Shown: positions 54,024 through 64,000 of the stretch, piece by piece
Position numbering within the stretch: the stretch's first letter is position 1
How the letters are laid out: each line of letters begins with the position of its first letter
DNA from: Oidiodendron maius Zn
Lineage: Eukaryota > Ascomycota > Leotiomycetes > Myxotrichaceae
DNA length: 64,000 nt
Assembly (NCBI GenBank): GCA_000827325.1
Contig: KN832877.1
Coordinates: 992,001 to 1,056,000 of the forward strand
Reading direction: 5' to 3'
The notes under the pieces: model-generated
What the model saw: only the letters and a program-made list of their open reading frames with translations
The model's database searches: none
What the model was told of the DNA's origin: nothing
Translations under genes and position numbers: made by a program

Positions 54024-56203
54024 CTACGCTAAGCCTAATCCCACTGGCCCGTCTTGATTCTGTCCTGAAAGGACGTTTCGACCTATCAAGCCCTTGAAAT
54101 CTAGCCCGACTTCAGATAACATCTTAGCATGCTCTCTGGCTTGTTCCATGCACGCCGTCCAAACCGGCCCATCCCGTTCTGTACTACTCAGTTGACGTGC
54201 GAGAATGGCATTGAAAGCATCAACCTGCTCTTTGGCCCACTTCACGCATGCACTCATGAGTAGAGGCGGAAAACAGGTTTGAAAGGTCGAGACTGTGTTT
54301 CGTATAATCGTAAAGTACACAAAGGACACGGCCCAGATATATTGCTGGAGGTCACCTTCAAAGATGCATTGTCTGCGACTGTTAGCGAGACTCTTTCATG
54401 CGTTTGCGTATAGACTCACCTTGATCTTTTGTGTATGACATTTCCGCGAGCCTCCAAATAGGCCTCTCGAGCACGATCCTCAAATCCAAGGCGTGCCAAC
54501 CAGTTTACATTACGCTTCGTTTTCTTGATCTCATTGTGGGTATCGACGAGTTCGCGGGTGATGAGACCAGCGAGTCTCGTTGCCCTTTCATCCGCCTTGA
54601 AGCTAATGAAGTCCTGGGCGACCACATTGCTCTTCAGGCTTTTGGCCAATGCGTTGAGCTTCTCGACATGCACAACGGCGGCTTCAAAACGCTGAAGGGC
54701 AATGTCTATATCTAGCTCGTCGACTTGGCCTTCAACCCAGCGTAAATTCTGCTGCTTCCCGTCAACTTCAATAAGCATATCCTTAATATCTGAGAGAGTT
54801 TCCAACAGTCCAGTCTTCTTGAGTAACCCAGGATCTCGCGATGCAAAATAATTGATGGTCTCCTTCGCCTTGTTGCTACTCTCCATTTCGGATCTGAGTC
54901 CCTTGCGGAGCTGCTCAACAGCATTCCTGAAATTGCTCATGAGAGAGGACTTATTGGTATCGTCCGGCTTTTCGGTTCGATAAGTGAAGGACTCCTGGCC
55001 AACACCTCTGATCATTATAGCATCAGAAACTTTATTTTGCCCACTGTGAGTTTCACTGGTTCCAGCTAAATCGACGACTTCAATGTCTAATAACGGCCAG
55101 CATCGATCAGCGACGAGTTTGACCGGTGGCGCTCGTTGGTCCGCGCCATTGGCATTAAGCTTCTTCTTCCTCCTTGCAGCGACGAGGAGGTGGTCATTCA
55201 GCAAGATAATTTGCATCGCCCTCCTTGGCTTCCACGTTGCATTGTCCAATTCAATCCAGAGTCCTGCATTTTGAACCACGTGGCGACCAGGAAGAGCAGG
55301 TAAAAACTTCTGGGAGCCTTCAATATTTTTCCACAGAGCCTGGTATATGTTAGTATAAGATTATTTCAAAAACCATACTGCAAGCTCCGTATGGGGTTCA
55401 TTTACAAACCTGAAGTTGCGCAGTCCACATTACCGTCCTATCCGCTACTGAGCTCCTCCTGTCTCTTTTGCTCAAAGTTGTTGGGAAACCCGTGTCGAAG
55501 CTATTCTCAGATTCAAGCCCTCGCGAAGATGCACTTCTCAGGGCGGTCGTATTGGTCTTAAGCTCTGACATCAGATTCCGTAAGGCCCTCATTTCGGCTT
55601 TGAGTTTCTCGGCCTCCTTGCTGATTTTAATAAACTGGGTTCTATTCTGGTATACACTCTGCTGGAGGTCGGTTGACGCTCGATTGCGTAATTTTTGTAA
55701 TGCTTGTTGGAAGTTGTCAATATCCTGATCGGAAGCATCACTCAGGACAGTTGCAAGATACTGCTCAGGTTGTAGATTTGGGTCTCTCAGCGCTTTCACA
55801 TCGACAGACAATCCAGGACCCTTTGCTGGAGCTGCACCTCGTCCTGTTTCGCGAGATGAGGCATATTGGCTTGGGATGCCAGGAACACTTGGGACAGGAG
55901 GTGCAGTTGGATCGAAACCAGGGGGGAGATTGTTGAATCGTGTAGAATATCGTCGTTTGACTAGATCAGACGTCTAGCGGCAGTTAGTCAAATATGCCAC
56001 ATAATTATATCAAACAAAGGACAGAAAAATACCTTTCCTCCGGCCTGCGGTCGTGGTTGTGCGCCATATGACTTTCCACCAGCACCAGGTAATCCGTTCG
56101 TGGCCTTCTGGAGAGGCCCAGAGATCCTTTTCGCAATTGTCGGGGCGCGTGTTTTCCTGTTTGCACGCAAGGACATATCACTTGTCCCTTTGGCTTCCGA
56201 CAT
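54024..56203 (-). CDS. EXO84: Exocyst complex component Exo84
   Basis: Exo84 is one of eight exocyst subunits that tether secretory vesicles to the plasma membrane. Four or five exons from the ATG at 56203 (MSEAKGTSDMSLRANRKT) give about 650 residues. A Vps51-like coiled coil (about 120-230) has LRDPNLQPEQYLATVLSDAS and QKLRNRASTDLQQSVYQNR. The pleckstrin-homology region starts at HVVQNAGLWIELDNATW and continues ILLNDHLLVAARRKKK. The C-terminal helical domain has EAYLEARGNVIHKRSR, the signature of the family, then YIWAVSFVYFTIIRNTVSTF. The start is chosen because it lies downstream of a stop-free but unconserved 29-residue extension beginning at 56290. Confidence 0.92.
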
Positions 56204-56436
56204 TTTGGTAATCTGTGGTGGAGCTGGCGGTGTCGGGAGTCTATTGTTTGTGACTCTGGAGTGGATAGCTCGGCCGTGACATGAATGCATGAACTAGATG
56301 CCTGAGGATCAATACACGAAAGGAAAAACGACAGTAGCTCTCCGGATAGCTCATCACCACAACTTTTACACACACCATCACTCATTCATCAATTTTTTGG
56401 ACTGCGAAGGCCAGAAGATAGAAACCAGACGCTATC
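56204..56436. promoter_or_regulatory. Short bidirectional promoter, EXO84 / TOM20
   Basis: Only 233 bp lie between the two divergent start codons. A pyrimidine/ACA-rich stretch precedes the TOM20 start. Shared control is inferred from spacing only. Confidence 0.45.
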
Positions 56437-57249
56437 ATGGTTCGGACTTCTACAATTGTTGCGGTCACAGCGGGCACGCTGGCCACCGGCCTGGTTGGTA
56501 AGTGTTTTCGCTGAACGATAAATTTATGACCCTTGCTAATCCGCATCTCCGCAGCCTACGCAGTCTATTTCGACCATAAGAGTATGTATCTCATCATTTC
56601 ATACCAGGCAACTTATTGGGTTGCGATAGATGACTATCATATCCCAAGAAATCCAGCCATGAAGGCACCCTCAAGATATGCCGAAGCAATGTTCTAACTA
56701 CAAGACAGGAAGGACGGATCCCACGTTCAGAAAGCAGATCAGAAAAGAAAGCAAGCGGCAAGCACGGGCTGCACGAGAAGAGGCCGAGCAAGAGAAGCTG
56801 AGTGCGCGTGCGGCTATAAAGCAAGCAGTCCAAGAAGCACAGGCTGAAGGCTTCCCTACCGATGTCGAAGAGAAGGAGGCCTACTTTATGCAAGAGGTGT
56901 CAAGAGGTGAAGCATTAAGTGGCGAAGGTACGATATCTCGATATCAGAGCTAATGGAAAGAATCACGATCTAACCAGGTGATTATAGGTACGAACAACAT
57001 CGAGGCTGCCCTCTGCTTCTACAAGGCCCTTAAGGTCTATCCACAGCCATCGGACCTGATCACAATCTACGGTTCGTTCTCCCATATGCAGTTAGGATTG
57101 TGCTGACTTTATGGATAGATAAAACGGTTCCCAAGCCTGTCCTTGACATCCTGGCTGAGATGATTGCTGCCGACTCGGGACTGAAAGTTGGCCCGTTTGC
57201 TACTGGTCCGGACTCTGACAGCGGTATGCCAAATGTTGGACTTGATTAG
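56437..57249 (+). CDS. TOM20: Mitochondrial import receptor subunit Tom20
   Basis: Tom20 is the outer-membrane receptor that recognises presequences of imported proteins. Five exons from ATG 56437 give about 180 residues. The N-terminal anchor reads [20 protein letters not shown] then [11 protein letters not shown] across two introns. A charged linker ([20 protein letters not shown]) leads to the receptor domain with [20 protein letters not shown] and [16 protein letters not shown], the TPR-like groove. The end is acidic ([11 protein letters not shown]). The intron after DLITIY uses the weak donor GTTCGT, the same as the last VMA16 intron. Every joint restores the family sequence. Confidence 0.92.
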
Positions 57250-57932
57250 ACACTGCCTACGCACACCACACTCCCCTCTCTGCGTCTTTTCCGACTCAAC
57301 AAAGCACCTGCCCATAGATTTCTCTTTTGCGACCTTCTCGTCTGAAGACTGCTTTATGGGGCGGCTGTGTCTCCCCCCCAGCCCCTATGTATACCACTGG
57401 CGCAGCCTCCAATTCTCTCTCTTCCACTGTATATTGTATTCTGGGATCTGGAGATACCTACGGTAGTACGAATATGTAATTTACATGTGCTTTCCGAATA
57501 CTATCACGATAGACTTGGGTTTTTGCCGAAACCCCTGCGCGATTTTGATAAAATATGGGACTAGGACATCGCTGCTTCCAGACGAGCTTTTGGTATAACT
57601 ATGAGTAGTATTATCTGCGGTAATTCGATAAGGCTTGTCCTGCGTGAAAGTTTTATGCGGTATCTGTGAAAAGGGGCAACCGCCAATTTTCAAGCCTATC
57701 GGCGGGCCGCTTCCCACCTTAGACAGGGGTCCCGAAATAATCGGCCGCCTGGGGACTTCGACGCGAACTCGCGACAGTGAACAGTATAGACTAATTAAAT
57801 CAACAACGTCCACAACGCAACGAAGATCGCCACTGACCTCACTTGGCCATCAGTGTCCCTCAGCTTTGCGATTACTACCCTGTTGCTCCCTCTTTCAACG
57901 ATGAAATCGAACTCATAGAGCAACAACTCACG
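57250..57932. other. Intergenic region upstream of dynein heavy chain
   Basis: This 683-bp region lies between two plus-strand genes. The first half is pyrimidine-rich (57270-57440) and likely contains the TOM20 3' end. In-frame sequence runs upstream of the dynein ATG to 57843 without another ATG, so a longer N-terminus from an unseen upstream exon cannot be excluded. Confidence 0.45.
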
Positions 57933-60900
57933 ATGGAGGTCACCTCCCCGACAAGCCCTGCAGTGAATGGGCTTGCTATGACAGCTTTTCCTACGATAGA
58001 CCCCAACCTTGTCGTAGAGTATCTCGCATCGGTTCTCCAGAGTACCCTGGGCGCTTCGAGGCGAGAACTTGAGAATGTGGGCAGCCTGCTCTCAAAGTCC
58101 CGGTACTCTGATACCGTTCAACGCTGCACCCGGTTCGCAACCGAATCTCAAGCTGTTCTCTATGTTCAGAAAGACATCACCGGAGGGGATGGGCTGGACG
58201 GGGCTGGAGAAACACCCAGTGAGCACCATCTTTATGTTTTATTCTGATGCATTCTAATTTCTGAATACAGACCCCATCACATATAACTACTCTTTGGCCA
58301 CGGACATCTCCTTCTCCCCATCGACAACTACCTCGATCGCGCTCTTGAAACGACCACACCCTATAGATCCTTCGATACCCATTTCTTCTCAAATACAAAT
58401 TATTAATTTACCTGGCGTGGCATCGTTAAATAGCACGAATAATGGCCAAGGTGGAACCTCTGTTTCCCCTTTTGAAATTATGCACGCTGTCGTTCACCTC
58501 GCGCTTGCCCCATACTTCGACGCATATACTCGAGCACAGCAGACAACAAATGGCACGCGCGGACGGTCAGAGATGGAAGCGAAAACTGGTATTCCTGTGA
58601 CCAAGAAGAGGATAGCAGAGTTAGAGCTAAGTTTGTTACATCTCCAACAAAATATCGAAATTCCCGACTTGATCCTTCCTTTTCACCCTATGGTTCAGAA
58701 TGCGATGGATGAGGCTGCTGCACGGAACAGCAAAGCGACAGTTGATTCCATACCTGCAGAGTTGTTGCAGGATAGCACATTCCTCAATAATTTGCAGTCA
58801 ATTGTAAATGGGTGGATCAAGTCAATTCAAGCTGTCACGAAGATGTCAAGGGATCCTACAAGCGGGACTGCAACGCAGGAAATTAATTTCTGGATTTCCA
58901 TGGAGTCGACACTGGAGAAGATTGAATTGCAACTGAGAAGCGACGGCGTCATGCTCACTTTAGACATATTGCGAACGGCGAAGCGTTTTCAAGCAACGGT
59001 CAGTTTCGCTGCCGATACAGGACTGAAGGAGGCCATGGAAAAGGTGCAGAAATACAACCAGTTGATGCGAGACTTCCCTCTGGACGAGTTATTGTCAGCT
59101 ACGTCTCTGCCAAAGATCAAGGACGCAATTCATATGATTTTCGGACACCTCAACAAGAAGCTCAGGATCTGCCCGTATCCCATCCGAAGAGCTTTGCCTT
59201 TGGTAGAAGCAATTTCGGCAGACCTGGATACTCAATTACATTCTCTGCTTCACGGTCGATCACTGATGCATCTCGACTACAGAGACTTCAAGGATTTGCT
59301 TGCAACCGCGGACGGGATCTGGAGTGCTTGGGATGAGAACGTTAAAGAGTTCACAAATGTTGCTCGAGAAGTCACCCGCCGCAGGAATGAGAAATTCATC
59401 CCCATTAAAATTGTTCCGAAGCACACGGAGTTACAGGCGCGGTTGAAGTATGTCGGCACATTCCGGGACAACCACGAGCAATTGCAAAGGACCATGGTAA
59501 ACGTTCTTGGGCCAAAAGGCGGGGCCAGTTCTGCTGATGGTATCTCTAATGGAGTCATTCTAGTAGAAGAGATGGGTGACGTTGACGCCGTTGAAGAAGT
59601 GCAACAAGCTTGGGCTGCTCTCAATAACGTGGATCTGCTCGACGTGACTCCTGAGGGAACCCAGATCTGGATACAGGCAGAAAATACCTATAATGAACGA
59701 ACATTGCGTGTTGAGAACTCGATCATTGCTCGACTACGGGATCGGCTAGCTACAGCCAAAAATGCCAACGACATGTTTAGAGTGTTCTCGAAATTCAACG
59801 CCCTCTTTGTGAGGCCAAAGATCCGAGGTGCTATCGCCGAATACCAGACGCAACTGATAGACAACGTGAAAGACGACATTTCGTCTCTGCACGAGCGTTT
59901 CAAACAGCAATATGGCCATTCCGAAGCACATGCCATGGCCCAACTGCGAGATCTGCCACCGGTTGCAGGCGCCATTATTTGGGCTCGCCAAATCGAGAGG
60001 CAGCTTGACGGATATATGAAGCGAGTAGAGGACGTCCTCGGTACTGACTGGGCTCTTCATGCCGAAGGTCAAAAGCTGCAAAGTGAGAGTAGCCTCTTCC
60101 GCAAGAAGCTAGATACCCGCCCTATATTCGAAGCTTGGCTCCACGATGTGCAGAGGAAGCAAATATCCATTTCCGGGCGTCTATTCAATATCAATAAAGT
60201 CCGAGCTTCAAATTACGCTCTAGAGTTGGCCGTCAATTTTGATCCTCAAGTTATTGCCCTCTTCAAGGAGACTCGCAACCTTTTGTGGCTCAATTATGCT
60301 GTCCCCCACCAGATCAATAATGTCTCTAAGGAAGCCAAGCGAGTCTACCCCTATGCTGTCAGCCTCATGGAGAGCGTCCGGACATACGCCCAAACAACTC
60401 GCCAGATCTCTGAGATGTCTGACGTGTCAATTCTCTTGAGTGGATATCAAAATGACGTCCAAGCTCTCATTGCCAAAGGTGTTCCGTTGAAATGGGAGTC
60501 GTTCTTACATTCCTTCGACCTTCATATTAAGCCCGTCTCATTCCTCTCCAATGGCGCAGCCGGACATATTTCAAGCGGAAATGAAAGCCAACATGTCCAA
60601 TTTATCCGCGAGTTTGCCCTCTCAGTCTCCCTATTGCAAAGCAAGACTGTGGCTCTAGCTTCCATCAACGTTACCGTTCAAAAAGCACTAGTCGAGTTGG
60701 AGTCCTGCCCATATGACTCCAGCTCCTTTCAGTCACGCCTTGACACCATCCAAATGGCAGTTGATAAGCTAAATCTCGAAAACTATGTAAATCTGGCGTA
60801 TTGGGTTCGAGAAATGAATGAGAGGATCAAGAAAACTCTGCTTTCGCGATTGCGGAAATCCATCGAGTCTTGGATCCAGGCCTTCGAAAGTGATAGCCCC

Positions 60901-63900
60901 GATGGTGTCGACAGTGATAGTCGAAGAAAACATCTCAGTGATATCCCTGTCGACGGAGGTGAACAGCAGCCTTCACTTAAGCGCCTCGTGCATGAGATAT
61001 CCATGCGGAATCAGGTCATATACCTTGAGCCTCCGCTTGAATATGCTCGAGCTAGTTGGTTCTCTCAACTACATGAATGGCTTGGAGTGGTCTGCAATCT
61101 TCGAAAAGTCAAAGCATCGAGATATGAGATGACTCTATCTACAACGGATGATACTGAAGCTCGATTCACTGATCTTCCTGCTTCATGTTCTGAGAGCTTG
61201 TCTCGTGTCTACATGTCAGTGGAGGCAAAGTTACACAGCATCAGTACTTATGTCGACAAATGGCTGCAATTCCAATCCCTTTGGGATCTTCAATCCGATC
61301 AAGTGTACGAGATTCTTGGGGATCAGCTATCGAAATGGCTGCAACTGCTTCAAGAAATCAGAAAGACAAGATCCACCTTCGACACGACTGAAGTCAGCCG
61401 GTCCTTTGGCCATCTCACAATAGACTATGATCAGGTGCAGACGAAAGTCAATGCCAAATATGATCAATGGCAACATGAAATTCTCATAAAGTTTGCAGCC
61501 CGCCTTGGTAGTCGTGTACATGAGGTCTATGCTGAAATGTTGAGGTCTCGAAAAGACCTAGAAAGCCAGACATTGGATGCAACCACCACTGCGCAAGCGG
61601 TTCAATTCATCACTATTGTACAAGCTTGTAAACGCAAAGTGAAGGCATGGGGACCAGAGGTTGAGATCTTTAGACAGGGGCAGACCACATTAGTTCGACA
61701 ACGTTACCAGTTTCCCGCAGACTGGCAAGACGTTTCTCAAATAGACGGTGAATGGTCTTCTTTGAACGAGCTCCTGAACCGGAAATCAAAGATGGTGGAA
61801 GATCAGACTGACGCACTGCGTGCAAAGATAACTGCTGAGGACCAGGTCGTGGGAGACAAAATTGCTGAGATCACAAGCCAATGGAACGAAGAGAAGCCAG
61901 TCTCCGGGACCATCGCACCAGATGTTGCATCAGCAACACTAGTGTCCTTCGAGACTCGCATCTCGAACCTTCATGAAGAATCTGAGATGGTTTCCAAGGC
62001 AAAAGAAGCCTTAGACCTTCCACCCAGTCAGCATACTGCACTTGCTGCCATTCTTGAGGAGGTGCAAGACTTCAAATCTGTTTGGGCTGCCTTGTCTACA
62101 ATCTGGAAGAGCTTGAATGAGCTTCGGGAGACGCTCTGGAATAGTGTACAACCACGCAAACTGAGATCAGCAATCGATGGTCTTATTAAGATGACGAAGG
62201 AGATGCCCAGCCGAATGCGGCAATATGCAGCCTTTGAACATATTCAGAATGTTCTCCGACAGCTCTTAAAAGTCAACCCAATTCTCGCAGACTTGAAGTC
62301 TGAAGCCGTTCGTGACCGACACTGGAACAAGATCTTCAAAGCTTTAAAACCAGGAAAGCGCTACTCACCTATCTCTATGACACTCGGAGAAGTTTGGGAC
62401 CTGAATCTTGTGTCTAGTGAAGTCGTTATCCGCGACATCATCGCACAGGCACAAGGAGAGATGGCCCTGGAAGAATTCTTAAAACAGGTACGGGAAACTT
62501 GGACAAGTTACTCTCTCGACCTCGTCAACTATCAGAACAAGTGCCGATTGATAAGAGGCTGGGACGAGTTGTTTGCAAAGTGTAGTGAAAATCTCAATTC
62601 TTTGCAAGCAATGAGACATTCTCCCTATTACAAAGAATTTGAGGAAGAAGCTTCCTCCTGGGAGGACAAGCTGAATCGTGTTCACGTGCTTTTTGACGTC
62701 TGGATTGACGTCCAGCGTCAATGGGTCTACCTTGAAGGTGTCTTCACTGGCAATGCAGACATTAAACATTTGCTACCCATCGAATCGTCAAGGTTCCAAA
62801 ACATCAACTCCGAGTTCTTTGCAGTTATGAAGAAAGTATACAAGCAGCCATTTGTCTTAGATGTCTTGAACATATCTGGCGTGCAGAAGTCACTCGAGCG
62901 ACTGGCAGAACTGCTGAACAAGATCCAAAAGGCACTTGGTGAATACCTCGAGAGAGAACGTGTATCCTTCCCTCGGTTCTACTTCGTCGGCGACGAAGAT
63001 CTTCTTGAGATCATTGGTAATAGCAACGATACTTTGCGAATCGCTAAGCACTTCAAGAAGATGTTTGCCGGCTTGTCAGGTCTCATCATGGATGAGGATC
63101 ACATCATATCCGGTTTTACCTCGAAAGAGGGCGAAGAGGTTCGACTGAAGAAGGAGATCTCTCTCATTAAAACCCCCAAGATCAACGATTGGTTGGCATT
63201 GCTTGAAAATAGCATGAAGGCAACCCTTGCCGAGTTGCTTGCCGAAGCAATTGAGCAATATAGCCCATTATTCACGGCTGACGTTATAGATCAGTCAGCT
63301 CTAAATGAGTACATAGCTGCCTTCCCTAGTCAAATTGTGGTCCTGGCTACCCAGGCTGTGTGGACGTCGTCTGTGGAGAAGGCCCTTGAAGTTGGCGGCT
63401 CTACCTTACAAAGCCTTTACAATCAAGAGGTCAAAGTGCTCCGCCTCCTCGCCGCTACAGTACTTGGAAATCTTGAACCCATTCAACGAAAGAGATGCGA
63501 GCATCTTATCACGGAATGTGTTCATCAACGAGACGTTATCGAGAAGCTTATGAAATTAAACGCGAACACGCCCAGCCACTACATGTGGCTTCTACAGATG
63601 AGATATGTTTACAAGCCTGATGGCGACTATCTGCAGCGACTCCATATTAGAATGGCAAATGCCAAACTCAACTATGGCTTTGAATATCTTGGAGTTGCAG
63701 AGCGTCTCGTTCGAACACCTTTGACCGATCGTTGCTTCTTGACTCTGACACAAGCACTGTGCCAGCGACTTGGTGGTTCTCCCTATGGTCCTGCTGGAAC
63801 TGGTAAGACGGAATCTGTGAAAGCATTGGGTGTGCAGCTTGGTAGATTCACTCTTGTGTTCTGTTGTGACGACACCTTCGATTTCCAAGCCATGGGTCGT

Positions 63901-64000
63901 ATTTTCCTAGGAATCTGTCAAGTTGGAGCTTGGGGTTGTTTTGACGAGTTTAATCGTCTTGAGGAGCGAATTTTGTCTGCAGTGTCACAGCAGGTCCAGA
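57933..64000 (+). CDS. DYN1: Cytoplasmic dynein 1 heavy chain, N-terminal half (runs off right edge)
   Basis: This is the motor subunit of cytoplasmic dynein (nudA/ro-1 in moulds), which moves nuclei and vesicles toward microtubule minus ends. Exon 1 (57933-58218, [13 protein letters not shown]) joins by a 52-nt intron to one open exon from 58271 to the edge; about 2,005 residues are visible of the usual roughly 4,300. The tail (about residues 250-800) has [20 protein letters not shown] and [20 protein letters not shown]. The linker has [20 protein letters not shown] in part and [19 protein letters not shown]. The first AAA module starts near residue 1900 with [20 protein letters not shown], the P-loop GPAGTGKT at about 1935-1942 and the Walker B region [10 protein letters not shown]. 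No stop occurs in 5.7 kb. Confidence 0.96.

Overview
This 64-kb window reads as a gene-dense stretch of a filamentous ascomycete (Pezizomycotina) genome. Genes lie on both strands and are split by many short GT-AG introns, mostly about 45-100 nt, often with CTAAT/CTGAC-like branch sites. Protein families typical of this group are present: fused Egt1, MogA-MoeA fusion, DUF3112, HAL/SAT4 kinase, Bqt4, and PP2A with the usual filamentous-fungal N-terminus. The class cannot be fixed from sequence alone; a Leotiomycetes- or Sordariomycetes-like ascomycete is my tentative reading. I saw no rRNA, tRNA, CRISPR array, LTR element, virus-like element or intact transposon.

Left to right: a partial EGT1 (ergothioneine synthesis, runs off the left edge); a 1.8-kb gene-free gap; NUF2 (kinetochore); a small unknown protein; AP-3 beta; a zinc-knuckle low-complexity protein; PPG1-type phosphatase; RhoGDI; a TMEM42/EamA membrane protein; TOA2 (TFIIA gamma) divergent from VMA16 (V-ATPase c''); the molybdenum-cofactor fusion enzyme; POP5 (RNase P/MRP) tail-to-tail with GPN2; BUB3; an unknown charged protein; BQT4 (inner nuclear membrane); an HLTF/Rad5-like HIRAN-SNF2-RING protein; a divergent histone H4 variant, divergent from mitochondrial L19 (uL11m); a 2.5-kb gene-poor gap; a HAL/SAT4-like kinase; HSP10; TYW1; a FAR1-type DNA-binding protein; a DUF3112 membrane protein; PP2A catalytic subunit; EXO84; TOM20; and the first ~2,000 residues of cytoplasmic dynein heavy chain (runs off the right edge).

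The genes are housekeeping genes with no operon-like or cluster logic. Several act in chromosome segregation or chromatin (NUF2, BUB3, BQT4, H4 variant, HLTF-like, dynein), but I see no evidence that this is more than chance.

The most interesting item is the histone H4 variant at 36272-36896. It is hidden in six small exons, none of which stands out alone. When the exons are joined at consensus splice sites they give a 122-residue protein with a nearly complete H4 fold, a rewritten N-terminal tail and a C-terminal extension. Other points worth attention are five stop-free introns whose length is a multiple of three, a domesticated-transposase-like FAR1 protein, a His-rich linker in the molybdenum-cofactor enzyme, and coding-like blocks of unknown nature just downstream of the H4 variant.
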